Below, one piece after another: positions 45,723-55,842 of a stretch of DNA of 64,000 nucleotides. How positions within the stretch are numbered: position 1 is the stretch's first letter; each line of letters starts with the position of its first letter. The stretch spans positions 44,847 through 108,846 of the forward strand of contig JADLZL010006280.1 of NCBI GenBank assembly GCA_015844335.1, written 5' to 3'. The stretch comes from Chrysopogon serrulatus (taxonomy: Eukaryota > Streptophyta > Magnoliopsida > Poales > Poaceae). Under the pieces are notes generated by a model. That model saw nothing but the letters and a program-made list of their open reading frames with translations. It was not told the origin of the DNA and did no database searches. Position numbers and translations under genes: made by a program.

Positions 45723-47294
45723 CTACAACCTGAACCATGATCCCATGAACGGGAAGACTGCCACCAACAAGCGCATCAAGAGCGGCACCTGCTTGTACCT
45801 GGTAGTGCCCAGCCCCATCGTTCTTGGCATCCGCCGTCGTCCCATTCTCATTCTTTCTGGAGGAGCTCCTACTCCCTGCTCCACTCTTCGGCCACCGCCA
45901 GCGGCGGTATAATCCGCATCTTCCTCCCAAGTTGCTGAAGGCCGTGATTTCGTGCTGTAATCAGTGTTGCCAGCTGAGAACGAGTTGCTGCTCCTCTTTG
46001 CATCCTGGGCAGCAGCAGTGTTGTCGTCCAGAAGCTCATCCCATCCTCCATATACGCCACCGCCATCTCCACTGCTGTTGTTCCATTGATCCGCTGCTCC
46101 ACTGCTGCTGCTGCTCTTGGTGCTCTCATCAGCTCCAACAGCAGTTGAGGAAGCATCAGCAAAATCATTCCTTGACTGGTAGTTGCGCCACCCTCTCCTC
46201 CCCTCATAATAGCTGCTGCTGCCGCCGCCGTTGTATCTATTGCCTCGACCACCTGTTGCAAAGTCAGTGTAATCTTCCTCTTCTTCCTCTTGGACTCGTC
46301 TCCTCGACCTGTCGTCGCGGTTTCCTTTTCTCCTTCCCCATACAAGGTCAAGCAGAAATGATATGGCTGACTGACCGAGCGGGAATGCCATGGCCATTAG
46401 AAAGGCCTTTGTCCCCGTTGCAGCAAACATAGACACAAGCATCACCGGTAGCAGGAATCCGTACATCTTAAATACCTAGCCACAAGCATAGAAAGAAGAA
46501 GGCCATTGATCAGTCACTACAACAACAACGAAGCACAGTTATTCGTTACGGTACTGATCTGATATGCATGCTAAATTACTGGTGAAAATGAAAAGCAGCA
46601 GGAACGGAAGCTGATAAGTCTGGGTTAATTGATTGTAGTGATCAGCTGAGATCCCAATTAGAGAGTTGTAAGTAGAGATTTGGTTTAGATATACTAGACA
46701 AAATAAATACTATATAGTTGTTTGATTTAGTACCAGGAAAAAATGAAGGATGATTTGATTTTATTTCAGGCATTTTTAATTGTAACTCGGAATGACAGTA
46801 CAGTTAGGTAACATTATTATCTACTAGTATATCCAGGTTCAAGCACGCAAGAAAATAGAAATTATTGATGGCATAATGAAAGAGCTTACCAGAAAGAAAG
46901 GGGGAAAAAAAATACAGGAACAGAAATTCTATACAATACGTATGAAACAGACCTTGGAGAACCAGGGCTCGTCGAACAGCTCCCCGACACCTCCAAATCC
47001 GGGGAACCCAGCCTCATCCTCGTAATCGTAGTCGTAACCGTAATCGTCCTCCTCCTCTAGAGAAGAGGACCCATAGTCCTGTTGGCTGTTGTCGGGGTCG
47101 GACCACCACCTCCTCCTCGTCGCCCTGCTGCTCGTGGTGGCCGTGGCGCTGTCTCTTCCATGGGCGTTGCCGTTGGAGAACCACCAGCTGGGGGAGCGGC
47201 GGCAGAGGGAGGAGGAGGAGGAGGAGGAGAGAGGAAGCGGCGGTTTGCCTGGTGGTGCTGGAACTGGAGGCGCAGGGGCAGCAGCTACTATCAT
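45723..47294 (-). CDS. Uncharacterised plastid-type membrane protein (two exons)
   Basis: Exon 1 is 46953-47294 and exon 2 is 45723-46475, joined in phase at AAG|GTCTGT and CTAG|GTATTT. The product is 364 residues. The first 60 residues are Ser/Arg-rich with few acidic residues, as in chloroplast transit peptides. An acidic Tyr/Asp stretch (DDYGYDYDYEDEAG) follows at about 80-95. A hydrophobic block at about 118-160 (YGFLLPVMLVSMFAATGTKA, then LGQSAISFLLDLVWG) could span a membrane once or twice. The middle is a long Gly/Ser/Asn-rich low-complexity region with a GGWDELLDD motif. The C-terminus PLLMRLLVAVFPFMGSWFRL is again hydrophobic. I do not recognise a named family. The start at 47294 gives the only long frame; an out-of-frame ATG lies five bases upstream. 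Confidence 0.75.
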
Positions 47295-48013
47295 TGCATT
47301 TGCCTGCCGGCCGGCCGGCCGCCGCTGCCCGCTTTTCCGTAACAGAAAGCTGTGTACAGGGAGAGGAGGGAGAGGATAATGTTTCCCTTCCCCTTTTCTT
47401 AATTTCTTTTCTATTAAAAATCTTTAGAAAAATGAATTTGGGCTAAGTGGGGCCACAGTCCAGTGTAGCACGACCTTCCCACGTGGAGCAGATTTTCCCC
47501 ACTTTTTTTCCCTCCAAAGAGAATCCAGCTTCTTTCTAGGCTGCCTCTGCTTGGCTGTGCGCCTGTGCCGCTCCGGCAAACAGAGAGAATTCAGTTTGGT
47601 TATTATTGGTTTCGAAGAACTTTGGGTTCTGGGAAAGGTTGCAATCGGTCCTTCAAGAAAAAAAGAAAAAAAAACTCGATTCAACTGATGATTTTGATTT
47701 CAGGTTTATGGTTAGGTGTTTGGCTCCAACATAAGCCATTCTTGGCCGTAGCTTGCAGCTCGTTCGTCACGCAGCGCTGTCAGGCGTGGCTGCGCACGTG
47801 CCGTCCTGCTCGATTGGGGATAAGGGATAAAGAAAAGAGGAAGAAAAAAAATGACATATGTGATCATATCATAGTTTGATCTTAGTTTTTAGTGTCCTTA
47901 AACTAGACTTGTAATATGGATATTTTGTTCTCCTTAACCAAACATAAAATAAATAAACCATTCCACCTCTAATAAAATCATCCATCATATCTCACACTGT
48001 CTCCCAACCTAAC
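47295..48013. other. Upstream region of the membrane-protein gene
   Basis: Non-coding DNA between the start codon of the minus-strand gene and the solo LTR. The promoter must lie here, but no TATA box could be assigned. Confidence 0.45.
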
Positions 48014-49461
48014 TGTCGGGGACCAAAATAAGTGCCCTCCTAACAATTAGGCCCAAGAAACGCAAAACTAGGCCACACAATAACAAAACACGGTCTCTGC
48101 CAAGGCCCGGCGCTCTACACACTAACACCCCCGAGCCCACATTCTTTGGGACTTCAAGCAAACGCTAACTTTCCGCCCGTCCGAGCCTCCTTTACCAAGG
48201 CCTCGGGACGAGTTCTTTTTCCGTCTCGCCCGAGCCTCCCCCGTAGGAGGCCTCGGACCCCGGGCGTCGCTTTCCATTCGCCCGAGCCTCTCGGCGAGGC
48301 CTCGGGCTGGCGTCTTCCGATCCCGACCAAGCCCCTCCTGCTGGGAGGCCGAGGGCCCGGGCACTAACACTCCCGCCTCGCAGGAGGCCTCCCTGCGGCG
48401 GCCTCGAGCGAGTTCCGCCTTCCGTCCCGGCCGAGCCCCGGCGCTAAGGCCTCGGGCGACACCGCAGCGGCATCATCACGGTCAGGCCCGACCAGCGACT
48501 CGGCGCTTATATCTATCGCGCCTTCCCACCGGTGGTATCGGCCGAGTGGCCCAGCCTGGCGTGGGATGGGAGTCGTCCCGTCACCACTGCACCCTGCGCC
48601 GCGCGCTCACGATGCAGTAATCCCTACGTTGGCGGCCATGCACACTGCTTGTAGAGCGTCATAATGACCCTAACCCATGTAGGTCCCATCACGGGAGTCC
48701 ATCTGGGCGCGCCCCGCATCCGGCAGGAGCACGGCGCCACCCATGCGGCGGCCGGGTCTTCCGGTGCCCCGGCCATGTGCACCCAGGCTTCCGAGCCGGG
48801 GTAGACGGAGATGGCCCCCATACGCTGTATCTCTACTACGCTTCGGCCACGCCATATACGACAACAATGCCGCGGCCCTCGAGGGCCCGGACCGAAGTGA
48901 GTCAAAGCTACGGCCGGCCACGGTGCCGGGCACGCTCATCATAACGCCCCACGCCCGACTCCTGCGAGGCGGGCGTCCCTCGTTCGCCAAGAACGAGGAG
49001 CCGACTCCACAGAACGGCGCCCGCCATCGCTTGATCTTGGCGGCGTGCAAGACAGAACCGCCCGGCCTCACCCGGGGCCTCGATGAGGAGAGAGGGGAGC
49101 CCCAAGGCCTCGGCGGGACGAGGCGGCGCCCACCACCGTCTTTCCTATTCAAACAACGTATCTTTGTAGAGCCCGTCCCTCCCCTTCCGGCTATAAAAGG
49201 GAGGGACGGGGGTCCTTCTAGGGGGACAGAAGGAGGCAGGTCAAGCAATCTCCTTGGAAAACGAACACACACACACTCATTCATCTCACACGAGACTTGG
49301 GACAGTTCCCTCTCTCCACTTGCTTGTACACCCTACCTACAGGCACCTTGGTGCAGGATAATACAAAACCTTCTTGTGTCCTTCTTGCACACCATCCAGG
49401 GTTGGGAGCACGCACGTAAATTCACTCGTTGGTACTAAGACCACTAGTTTTAGCACCGACA
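48014..49461 (+). mobile_element. Solo LTR, Ty3/gypsy-type, 1448 bp
   Basis: Starts TGTCGGGGACC and ends GCACCGACA, with a perfect CTAAC duplication at 48009-48013 and 49462-49466. No internal region or second LTR is present, so the element was lost by LTR-LTR recombination. The body is rich in GCCTCGG repeats, as in the grass families that start TGTCGGGGACC. A TATAAAAG at 49192-49199 marks its promoter. Confidence 0.88.
49192..49199 (+). promoter_or_regulatory. TATA box of the solo LTR
   Basis: TATAAAAG lies about 270 bp before the LTR end, the usual place for the U3 promoter of a gypsy LTR. Confidence 0.6.
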
Positions 49462-49488
49462 CTAACAGACCCTGGAAGCACCAATGCA

Positions 49489-50330
49489 GGGCTTGTTTGG
49501 CAGGGCTCCGGGTCCTCTAAAAACAGCTCCAATTCCGGCTCTTTGGAAGGAGCAGCTTCTTATAAGGAGCTGAAGCTGTTTTGTTGAACTGTTTGGCAAA
49601 ACAGATTCTCCCTATAGCCAAAAGAGTAAAAAGTCTATAATACCCTTATTTTTTTCCTTTTCTTAACTACCTTGTTGAACAGGAAGAAATGTCCATATCG
49701 TTCTTTTCCCATTTTCTTCTCTTTTTTATTTTCTTTTTCTTTTACTCTCTCCTCCAACCTTATCTTATCTGGTCACTCACACTCCACCACACATCACGTG
49801 CTCTCTCTTTCTTCCTATTCCCAAGTGCAGAAGCACCCGGCCAGCAGGCTTCGCCACGGAAGTCTATCGCCCGGCGCCGCCCGCAGCAGCCTTGCCCAGC
49901 TACGTGCCGCCACCGGCCCGCCCGACCCAGCGCCCGGCCTCGTCATAGCGGCTCACGGTGGTGCTCCGTCTCTTTGTCGCAGCTCACGCCCATGCTCCGC
50001 CTTGCCGTACAACCGCCATCGCCGCCGGTGGCAGCGCCTCCCAGACCCAGCGCCGCTTGCTCCGGCCGCCCGGTCCGGCCGGCGTCCCTCTGTTCCCGCA
50101 GCGCAAGGAAGAAGGCAGGGGCATCGACGGCCAAATGCGCCATGGGCCCACGCATGTCTGACAAGGAGCCGGTGGGAGCTCGAATTTCTGGCTCCAACCT
50201 CCGCGCTTGGCCTGTGAGAGCGCGAATCACGCGGCTCCTTGGTCGGAGCCGGTGCCGTCCGACCCGTTTGGCACTGGGAGGCGGAAAAACAGCTCCAGGA
50301 GCTGCCCCAGGAGCCATGCCAAAGGGGCCC
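49489..50330. mobile_element. Non-autonomous DNA element with GTTTGGCAGGGCTCC ends, 842 bp
   Basis: Left end GGGCTTGTTTGGCAGGGCTCC(C) and right end GAGCCATGCCAAAGGGGCCC are imperfect inverts. Subterminal GGAGC/GCTCC repeats occur at both ends. TAA follows the right end, but GCA precedes the left one, so the duplication is not confirmed. The interior has a GC-rich stretch without a credible gene. Confidence 0.55.
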
Positions 50331-51129
50331 TAAACATCTAGTAGTTCGAGCAAAAAAGCTACTGCCACATCGGTTTTGAGCAGCTAAAACTACTGTTGTC
50401 CCAACGCACATGCAAACATAGAGGGTGCTGCTCTAACTAACAAACACAGAGTGACAGTAGGACTACGACTACGAGCATCTTTTTTCTCATGCAATTCTTT
50501 TTTTCTCATTGCCTTTATCAAGTCACATGCTTGTACGAGTTATATTGACACATTGCAAAATCACTATCCTAAGCTTTCTTTTTATGTGGTGTATGAGCCT
50601 AGGCCTATGAGGCGAACAACTTATCCGTTACATAAAAAAGTCTCATTCTTATTTATTGGTGAGAAGTCAAAATATTTTTAATTCTGACTAAACATATAAG
50701 AAAATACTAATGTTTTCTGTACATAATTAGTGTCATTAATATTGTTTATATTTTTTATGAACCTAGTCAAAGTTAAGAACCTAATCAAAGTTAAGAACAT
50801 TTGACCGATACAAATCATAGCGACTCCTTTATAGAATGGAGGGAGTACTTTGTGATGGAATGGCCACACGGACAACTCTATATATGCTAAAATCTTGCGA
50901 CCAACATATTCCTCTTGTCCTTTTTTATTTGTCGCTATAGTATGTGTCAATCTTTTTTTAAGGTTGACTAGGTTTGTAAAAAACTAATAGCAACAATTTT
51001 GTCTCCAATAAATTTATTATGAAAAATAGATTCAACTATCGAATGATACTAATTATATATTTAGTTAAAGTTGAGTATATTTAATTTATGGTAAAGTGGG
51101 AAGTGGGAACGACAGCTTAAAAAAAGGAG
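50331..51129. other. Intergenic DNA with Stowaway remnant
   Basis: The segment ending GAATGGAGGGAGTA at about 50850 looks like the right end of a truncated Stowaway. No gene was seen. Confidence 0.45.
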
Positions 51130-52028
51130 GGTTTTCCTTGTACGCCATTAAAAAGATAGCAATCTCATCTAGAAGGACCTCAAAAGTTGAATCTATCATC
51201 GGTGTACAAGTTCGAAAAATTTTTCTCTTCCACGCCATTCGTCCACGCTCAGCTTGTTTCCGGCGTTTATGACCCCCGACATGGGCTTGGTCAGTATAAA
51301 TGACCTAAATACCCCTTCCTTTGTGTATGCATGGTGGGGCCAAGTAGTCGGATCATTTTATCCTCCACGGTAGAAACAGAGCAAAGACGCTGGGTGCGGG
51401 CGCGCGAAAGCGCCTTCGCGGGCAGGACAGCGCGGCGCGCATGGCGGCGGGGTTGGCGGCGGCCAGGCACCACGCGGCGCTGCCCTCGACAGCGCCCAGC
51501 GGCAGCTGCTCGCGGCGGCTACCCGCCGTGAAGGCGGCGCTGGCGCTGTGGGCGGTGCAGGCAGCGCGGCAGCGCTCGCTGACTGCCCGCAGCGGCCTTG
51601 GCGGCGGCCAGGCTCGTAGGCGCGGCGCACGGCAGCACGGCAAAGACGGCGGCCAGCGCGGGCAAGCCACTTCGCGGCGCAGACGCGGGAGTTTCGTGGG
51701 CGGCCCGGCGCAGCAGGCGATGGCGCACGGCGGCTATGGGAGTGGCGGCGGCCGCACTGGCGCGCGGGTGGCGCTGCCGCCGGCGGCGCCGCGGCACCAT
51801 GGCGGCGGCCCGGGCGGGGGGGCAGTATAATCGATGATAGATTCAACTTGTACACTGATGATAGATTCAACTTGTACACGGCCATGTAGGTTGACACCGT
51901 TAGATGGAGAAGTGGACGGAATGGCGTGGAAGAGAAAAATTTTCCGAACTTGTACACTGATGATAGATTCAACTTTTGAGGTCCTTCGGTGAGATTGCCA
52001 TCTTTTTTAATGGCATACAAGGAAGACC
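51130..52028. mobile_element. Pack-MULE-like element with GC-rich cargo
   Basis: Arms of about 115 bp (51130-51247 and 51912-52028) are inverted repeats with high identity, sharing ACCTCAAAAGTTGAATCTAT and TTTTTCTCTTCCACGCCATT. They enclose GC-rich DNA (51370-51830) very unlike the AT-rich arms. Long terminal repeats around foreign GC-rich sequence are typical of grass Pack-MULEs. A 9-bp duplication was not found. Several overlapping Ala/Arg-rich frames in the cargo have no motif I recognise. Confidence 0.6.
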
Positions 52029-52352
52029 AAGGGCGTGCAATGTTACAGTCTGCCCATGCAGGTGCAAGTGCAACTCCATCCAAAACGTTTTGCCCTCTGT
52101 GCAAGGAATGGGCCTGAACTCTTGTCATAAAACCGTGTGTTCCATTCGCAGGATGGAAGGTGTTTGAGCCGGCGCCGCCTCGGCGCCTCCGTACTGTCAA
52201 ACAGGGCCGCATCGGAGTCGAAGTCGGGGTCGGACGGCGGGTTGTAGGAATCGGAGATCAATTTTGGGCTCGGCGCGTTTCCTGGACGGAAACCGACTCG
52301 AACTCCTCGAGGCAGGCAGGCAGGCAGGCAGACATGGCCAGTTGCCGCTCCA

Positions 52353-52359
52353 TATATAT
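52353..52359 (+). promoter_or_regulatory. TATA box of the B3-like gene
   Basis: TATATAT lies 83-89 bp before the ATG at 52442. This supports that start over the more distal in-frame ATG at 52160, which would lie upstream of the promoter. Confidence 0.5.
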
Positions 52360-52441
52360 CGCGGCGGCGGAGGCGGGGCGGCTACGCCTCTCCTCATTCG
52401 ATTCCGCATTGCAATTGCAACGACTTGGCGAAACCGAAGCC

Positions 52442-53454
52442 ATGGCGCCGTCCTTGTCCGGCTCCAAGAAGCGCCCTCACGAGATGGTCGTCTACTACCC
52501 GGCCGCGGCAGCCGCCAACAAGCGTGCGCGGGACGACGACGAGAACACCTCCACGTCGTCGACGTCGACGTCCTCCTCCTCCTCCGCCGCCGCCGCCCTG
52601 TTCCTGCTCGCGTCATCGGCGGCACCGCGGCCATTCGCCGACTTGGAGGAGCCCATCAGCGCCGTCCCGATTTCCGCCGTCCCGCCGCCTCAGCCTCAGC
52701 TGCCGCCCCACCCGCGGCCCGTTCCCGTTGCCGGCAGAGAGGAGCCGCCGTGCCTGCGCAAGCATTTCCTCCTGGCGTTGGGGCTGCGCGCCGACCTGCC
52801 CGTGCACTTCATCGACGCGAAGCGCGTGACGGCCACCGACCTGGACCCTCACCAGAACCGGCTGCGGATCCCGAACGGCGCCATTCACCGCCTCCGCCCG
52901 CTCCTGACGCCCGCCGAGCTCCACGAAGCCAACCTCTTCTTCCTCCCTGACGACCCGCCGAAACCGAAACGGAGGCCAGGCTCAGGCAAGCAGAAGCCGC
53001 AGCCGCAGCCGCAGCTGGCGGCGGAACCGCAGAACGACGGCGGCGCCTCCTCCTCCTCCATCGCCGCAGCCGAGACGACGACCAAGAAGATCAAGAAACC
53101 CAAGGCCAAGGGGAAAGTGCACGGCGGGCTGCGCGTGAAGCTGGTGAACCTCGACGCCGGCGCCAGCAGCAAGGACCTGCTGCTGTCGCGGTGGGAGAGC
53201 AGCTGCGGCACGGTCGTCAAGGGGAAGGGTACCTCGACTTCATCCACGAGTGCGGCTTCAAGGCCATGGACGCCATCGAGGTCTGGGCCTTCGTGCAGCG
53301 CCGCTTCCGTATCTTCGGCAAGGACATCTTCGGCGACAGCCTCCTGCACGTGCTCGTCGTCAAGAAAGACGACGAGCATCAGCCGCAGCAACGGTGCCGC
53401 TACTGCCGCCCCCCACCTGCACCGGCTGCCAATCCTTCGATCATGAGTTCGTGA
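52442..53454 (+). pseudogene. B3-like (DUF313-type) protein with one frameshift
   Basis: B3 proteins are plant-specific DNA-binding factors. The start MAPSLSGSKKRPHEMVVYYP follows the TATA box; an N-terminal Ser/Ala/Pro-rich region has a KRARDDDE basic patch. The B3-type fold begins with FIDAKRVTATDLDPHQNRL and RIPNGAIHRLRPLLT. A Gln/Pro and Lys-rich linker follows. The second half starts LRVKLVNLDAGASSKDLLLS. Near 53221-53224, in a run of four G, the frame is lost. One step over, it continues as GYLDFIHECGFKAMDAIEVW and LLHVLVVKKDDE to a stop at 53452-53454. A fifth G would join the two. As written, translation runs on out of frame to 53446. The B3 assignment is by pattern; function and target are unknown. 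Confidence 0.65.
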
Positions 53455-53650
53455 TAGCGTAGGAAGGATCCGTTTCCGATACCGTTGGTTTCCCCATAAA
53501 TTGTTTTTTTGCGGGCTAGCTAACATACGAAAGAAACTGGATGAACATAGATTGTTTTTTTGCGGCGCTAACATACGAAAGAAACTAGATGATATATAAT
53601 CGAAGGTAGAAGGAATCAATGCAGAATAATGTTTGGCAGATGTATATTAT

Positions 53651-54641
53651 AGGAAAAAGTCTAAAAAAACCTCTCAACTATTAACGTTGGTGCACTCTAT
53701 ACCCTGAACTATAAAACCAGGTATTGTACACCCTGAACTTTCGAAACCGGTGCAAATAACATCCTGGGGTGGTTTTAGAGGGTGGTTTTGCTACAGTAAC
53801 TTAGTTTTGTCTTTTTTTTATTTATTTTGGCTAAATCTTTGAAAAATCATAGTAAATCACAGAAAAATCATAAAATAGAAAATCTAATTTTGTTGGACTC
53901 CACATCAGTAGATCTACACAGTGAACATATAATATAGTATATTTTAGTACAAAGTTTTTTGTTGTAATTTTAGACCTATATTTTTTTTATAATTAAATGG
54001 AATAATTCATAACCATAATTTTTATGGTCGAATTATGGTGAAATTTTTTATGGTGAGCTTATTATGATATGCTTGAACTGTAGTAAAAATTTTATAATTA
54101 TTGGATTATATATAACTTAGTTATAGATTTATTTAGGTTTATACTTAGGTTTATGCTAGTTAAATATAAATAAATCTATAAATGATCCAATAATTATAAA
54201 ATTTTTACTACAATTCAAGCATATCATAATAAGCTCACCATAAAAATTTCACCATAATTCGACCATAGAAATTATGGTTATGAATTATTCCATTTAATTA
54301 TAAAAAAATATAGGTCTAAAATTACAGCAAAAACTTTGTACTAAAATATACTATATTATATGTTCATTGTGTAGATCTACTAATGTGGAGTCCAATAAAA
54401 TTAGATTTTCTTTTTTTATGATTTTTCTGTGATTTACTATGATTTTTCAAAGATTCAGCCGGAACAAATAAAAAAGAAAAAGACAAAACCATGTTACTGT
54501 AGCAAACCACCCTCCAAAACCGTCCCAGGGTGTTATTTACACCGGTTTTGAAAGTTCAGGGTGTACAATACCCGATTTTGTAGTTCAAGGTATAAAGTAC
54601 ACCAACATTAATAGTTGGGGGGATTTTATAGACTTTTTCCT
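53651..54641. mobile_element. Foldback element, 991-bp near-perfect palindrome
   Basis: Arms of roughly 450-480 bp are inverted copies, from AGGAAAAAGTCTA to its inverse TATAGACTTTTTCCT, with a short centre near 54146. ATATTAT flanks both sides (53644-53650 and 54642-54648), a probable target duplication. There is no coding sequence. The superfamily is uncertain; a Mutator-type foldback is plausible. Confidence 0.8.
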
Positions 54642-54648
54642 ATATTAT

Positions 54649-55842
54649 ATGTATCTTACTAGTATTTGACAGACCTGTCTGTCCCAGATATATGCAAGTT
54701 AGACGTGTTATTGTTGGGTTATTTATATTTATGTGATTTTGACGACAAGTTGGTTAAGGCGCTCATGGACCTTGTTATGCTCGATCATCTAGCTAGAACG
54801 TAGTAGTAGTATCATCTACGGATTGCGATCATCTTGCTTCCTGGCGCTGCTGGTTTCTTGCGTGGAGGGTGCGGTGCTGCAGAGCAGAGGACGACGCGCG
54901 ATGGCTGGCTGCACCTGCACTGCAGCACTTGCATGCTGTTGCTATATATCGCGTTCAACTCTATGCGGTGCTGTATGTACGTGGCACCGTACAATATATA
55001 TGGATATATCGAAGTTTGAAAAATTTGCAAGTCGAGACAGAGCGTTCAGAGGGTTAATAACTATCATAATATCATTGTTTTACGTACTCCTAATGGTTTC
55101 CACGCGACGTGACTAACAGCAGACTAAGGATAAATTTATATTTACATTTGTTTTTGTTCTTTAAACAACAAACCTCTTGGACGTACGTGAGATACAACAT
55201 TATATTTTATTCTTTAAACGACAAACCTCATGGACGCTTATACAGCATTGTCGTAAGACATTTTTTTTTGTGATAAGCATCATCTTATTTTAACCTTAAT
55301 GGCTGAGTAGCCGAGAAGTCGTTTGGAGAAGATAATTACAAGCAGACAAAAATGTTAATACAGGTCATACGTCAAAGGATTTACAGAAGAGACGGTGCTG
55401 ACAGAACACCTGGTAAATTTGAACAAGGCGTCCATCGCATATCCACCAACTACAACAGGTTAAAACAACACCATTTGTGCATCAACAGGTTAAAACATTT
55501 CTAATGCAAAACACCAAAATCAAACATTACAGGAGCAGCAAGCTTATGGAAGCAACAAGTTGATCTAAAATACAGTGGCTCAAGTTAACATCCAAAATAC
55601 AGAATCGAGTGTAATCCTTGGAATAGTAGCATAATAACATATATAAGAGGATAAGGCAGCTGATGGGGACGGGGTTCTACCTAAGGTGCACCAATTAACA
55701 TCCAAAATAAGCTACATCTTCCACAAGTTCAGAGGCTACAAACACAGAAAGTTCCAAAACACTAAAAGCGCGCTACAATATACACTTAAAATTCAACTAC
55801 TTCTACGCGAGTATGCGACCCAGTGTCACACAGTCTTCATCA
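54649..55842. other. Intergenic DNA and BRR2 3' UTR
   Basis: The part next to 55842 must include the BRR2 3' UTR. Short frames at 54820-55116 have no support. Confidence 0.5.

Noticed and set aside
51358..52212. 284-residue minus-strand frame
   Set aside because: It crosses both arms and the cargo of the Pack-MULE-like element, so it is not a single ancestral gene.
52160..52441. N-terminal extension of the B3-like protein from the ATG at 52160
   Set aside because: A TATA box at 52353 lies inside it and the extension has no conserved sequence. The ATG at 52442 is better placed.
54820..55116. Short Cys-rich frame resembling a small secreted peptide
   Set aside because: Several competing frames, no clear signal peptide with a mature domain, and no promoter evidence.
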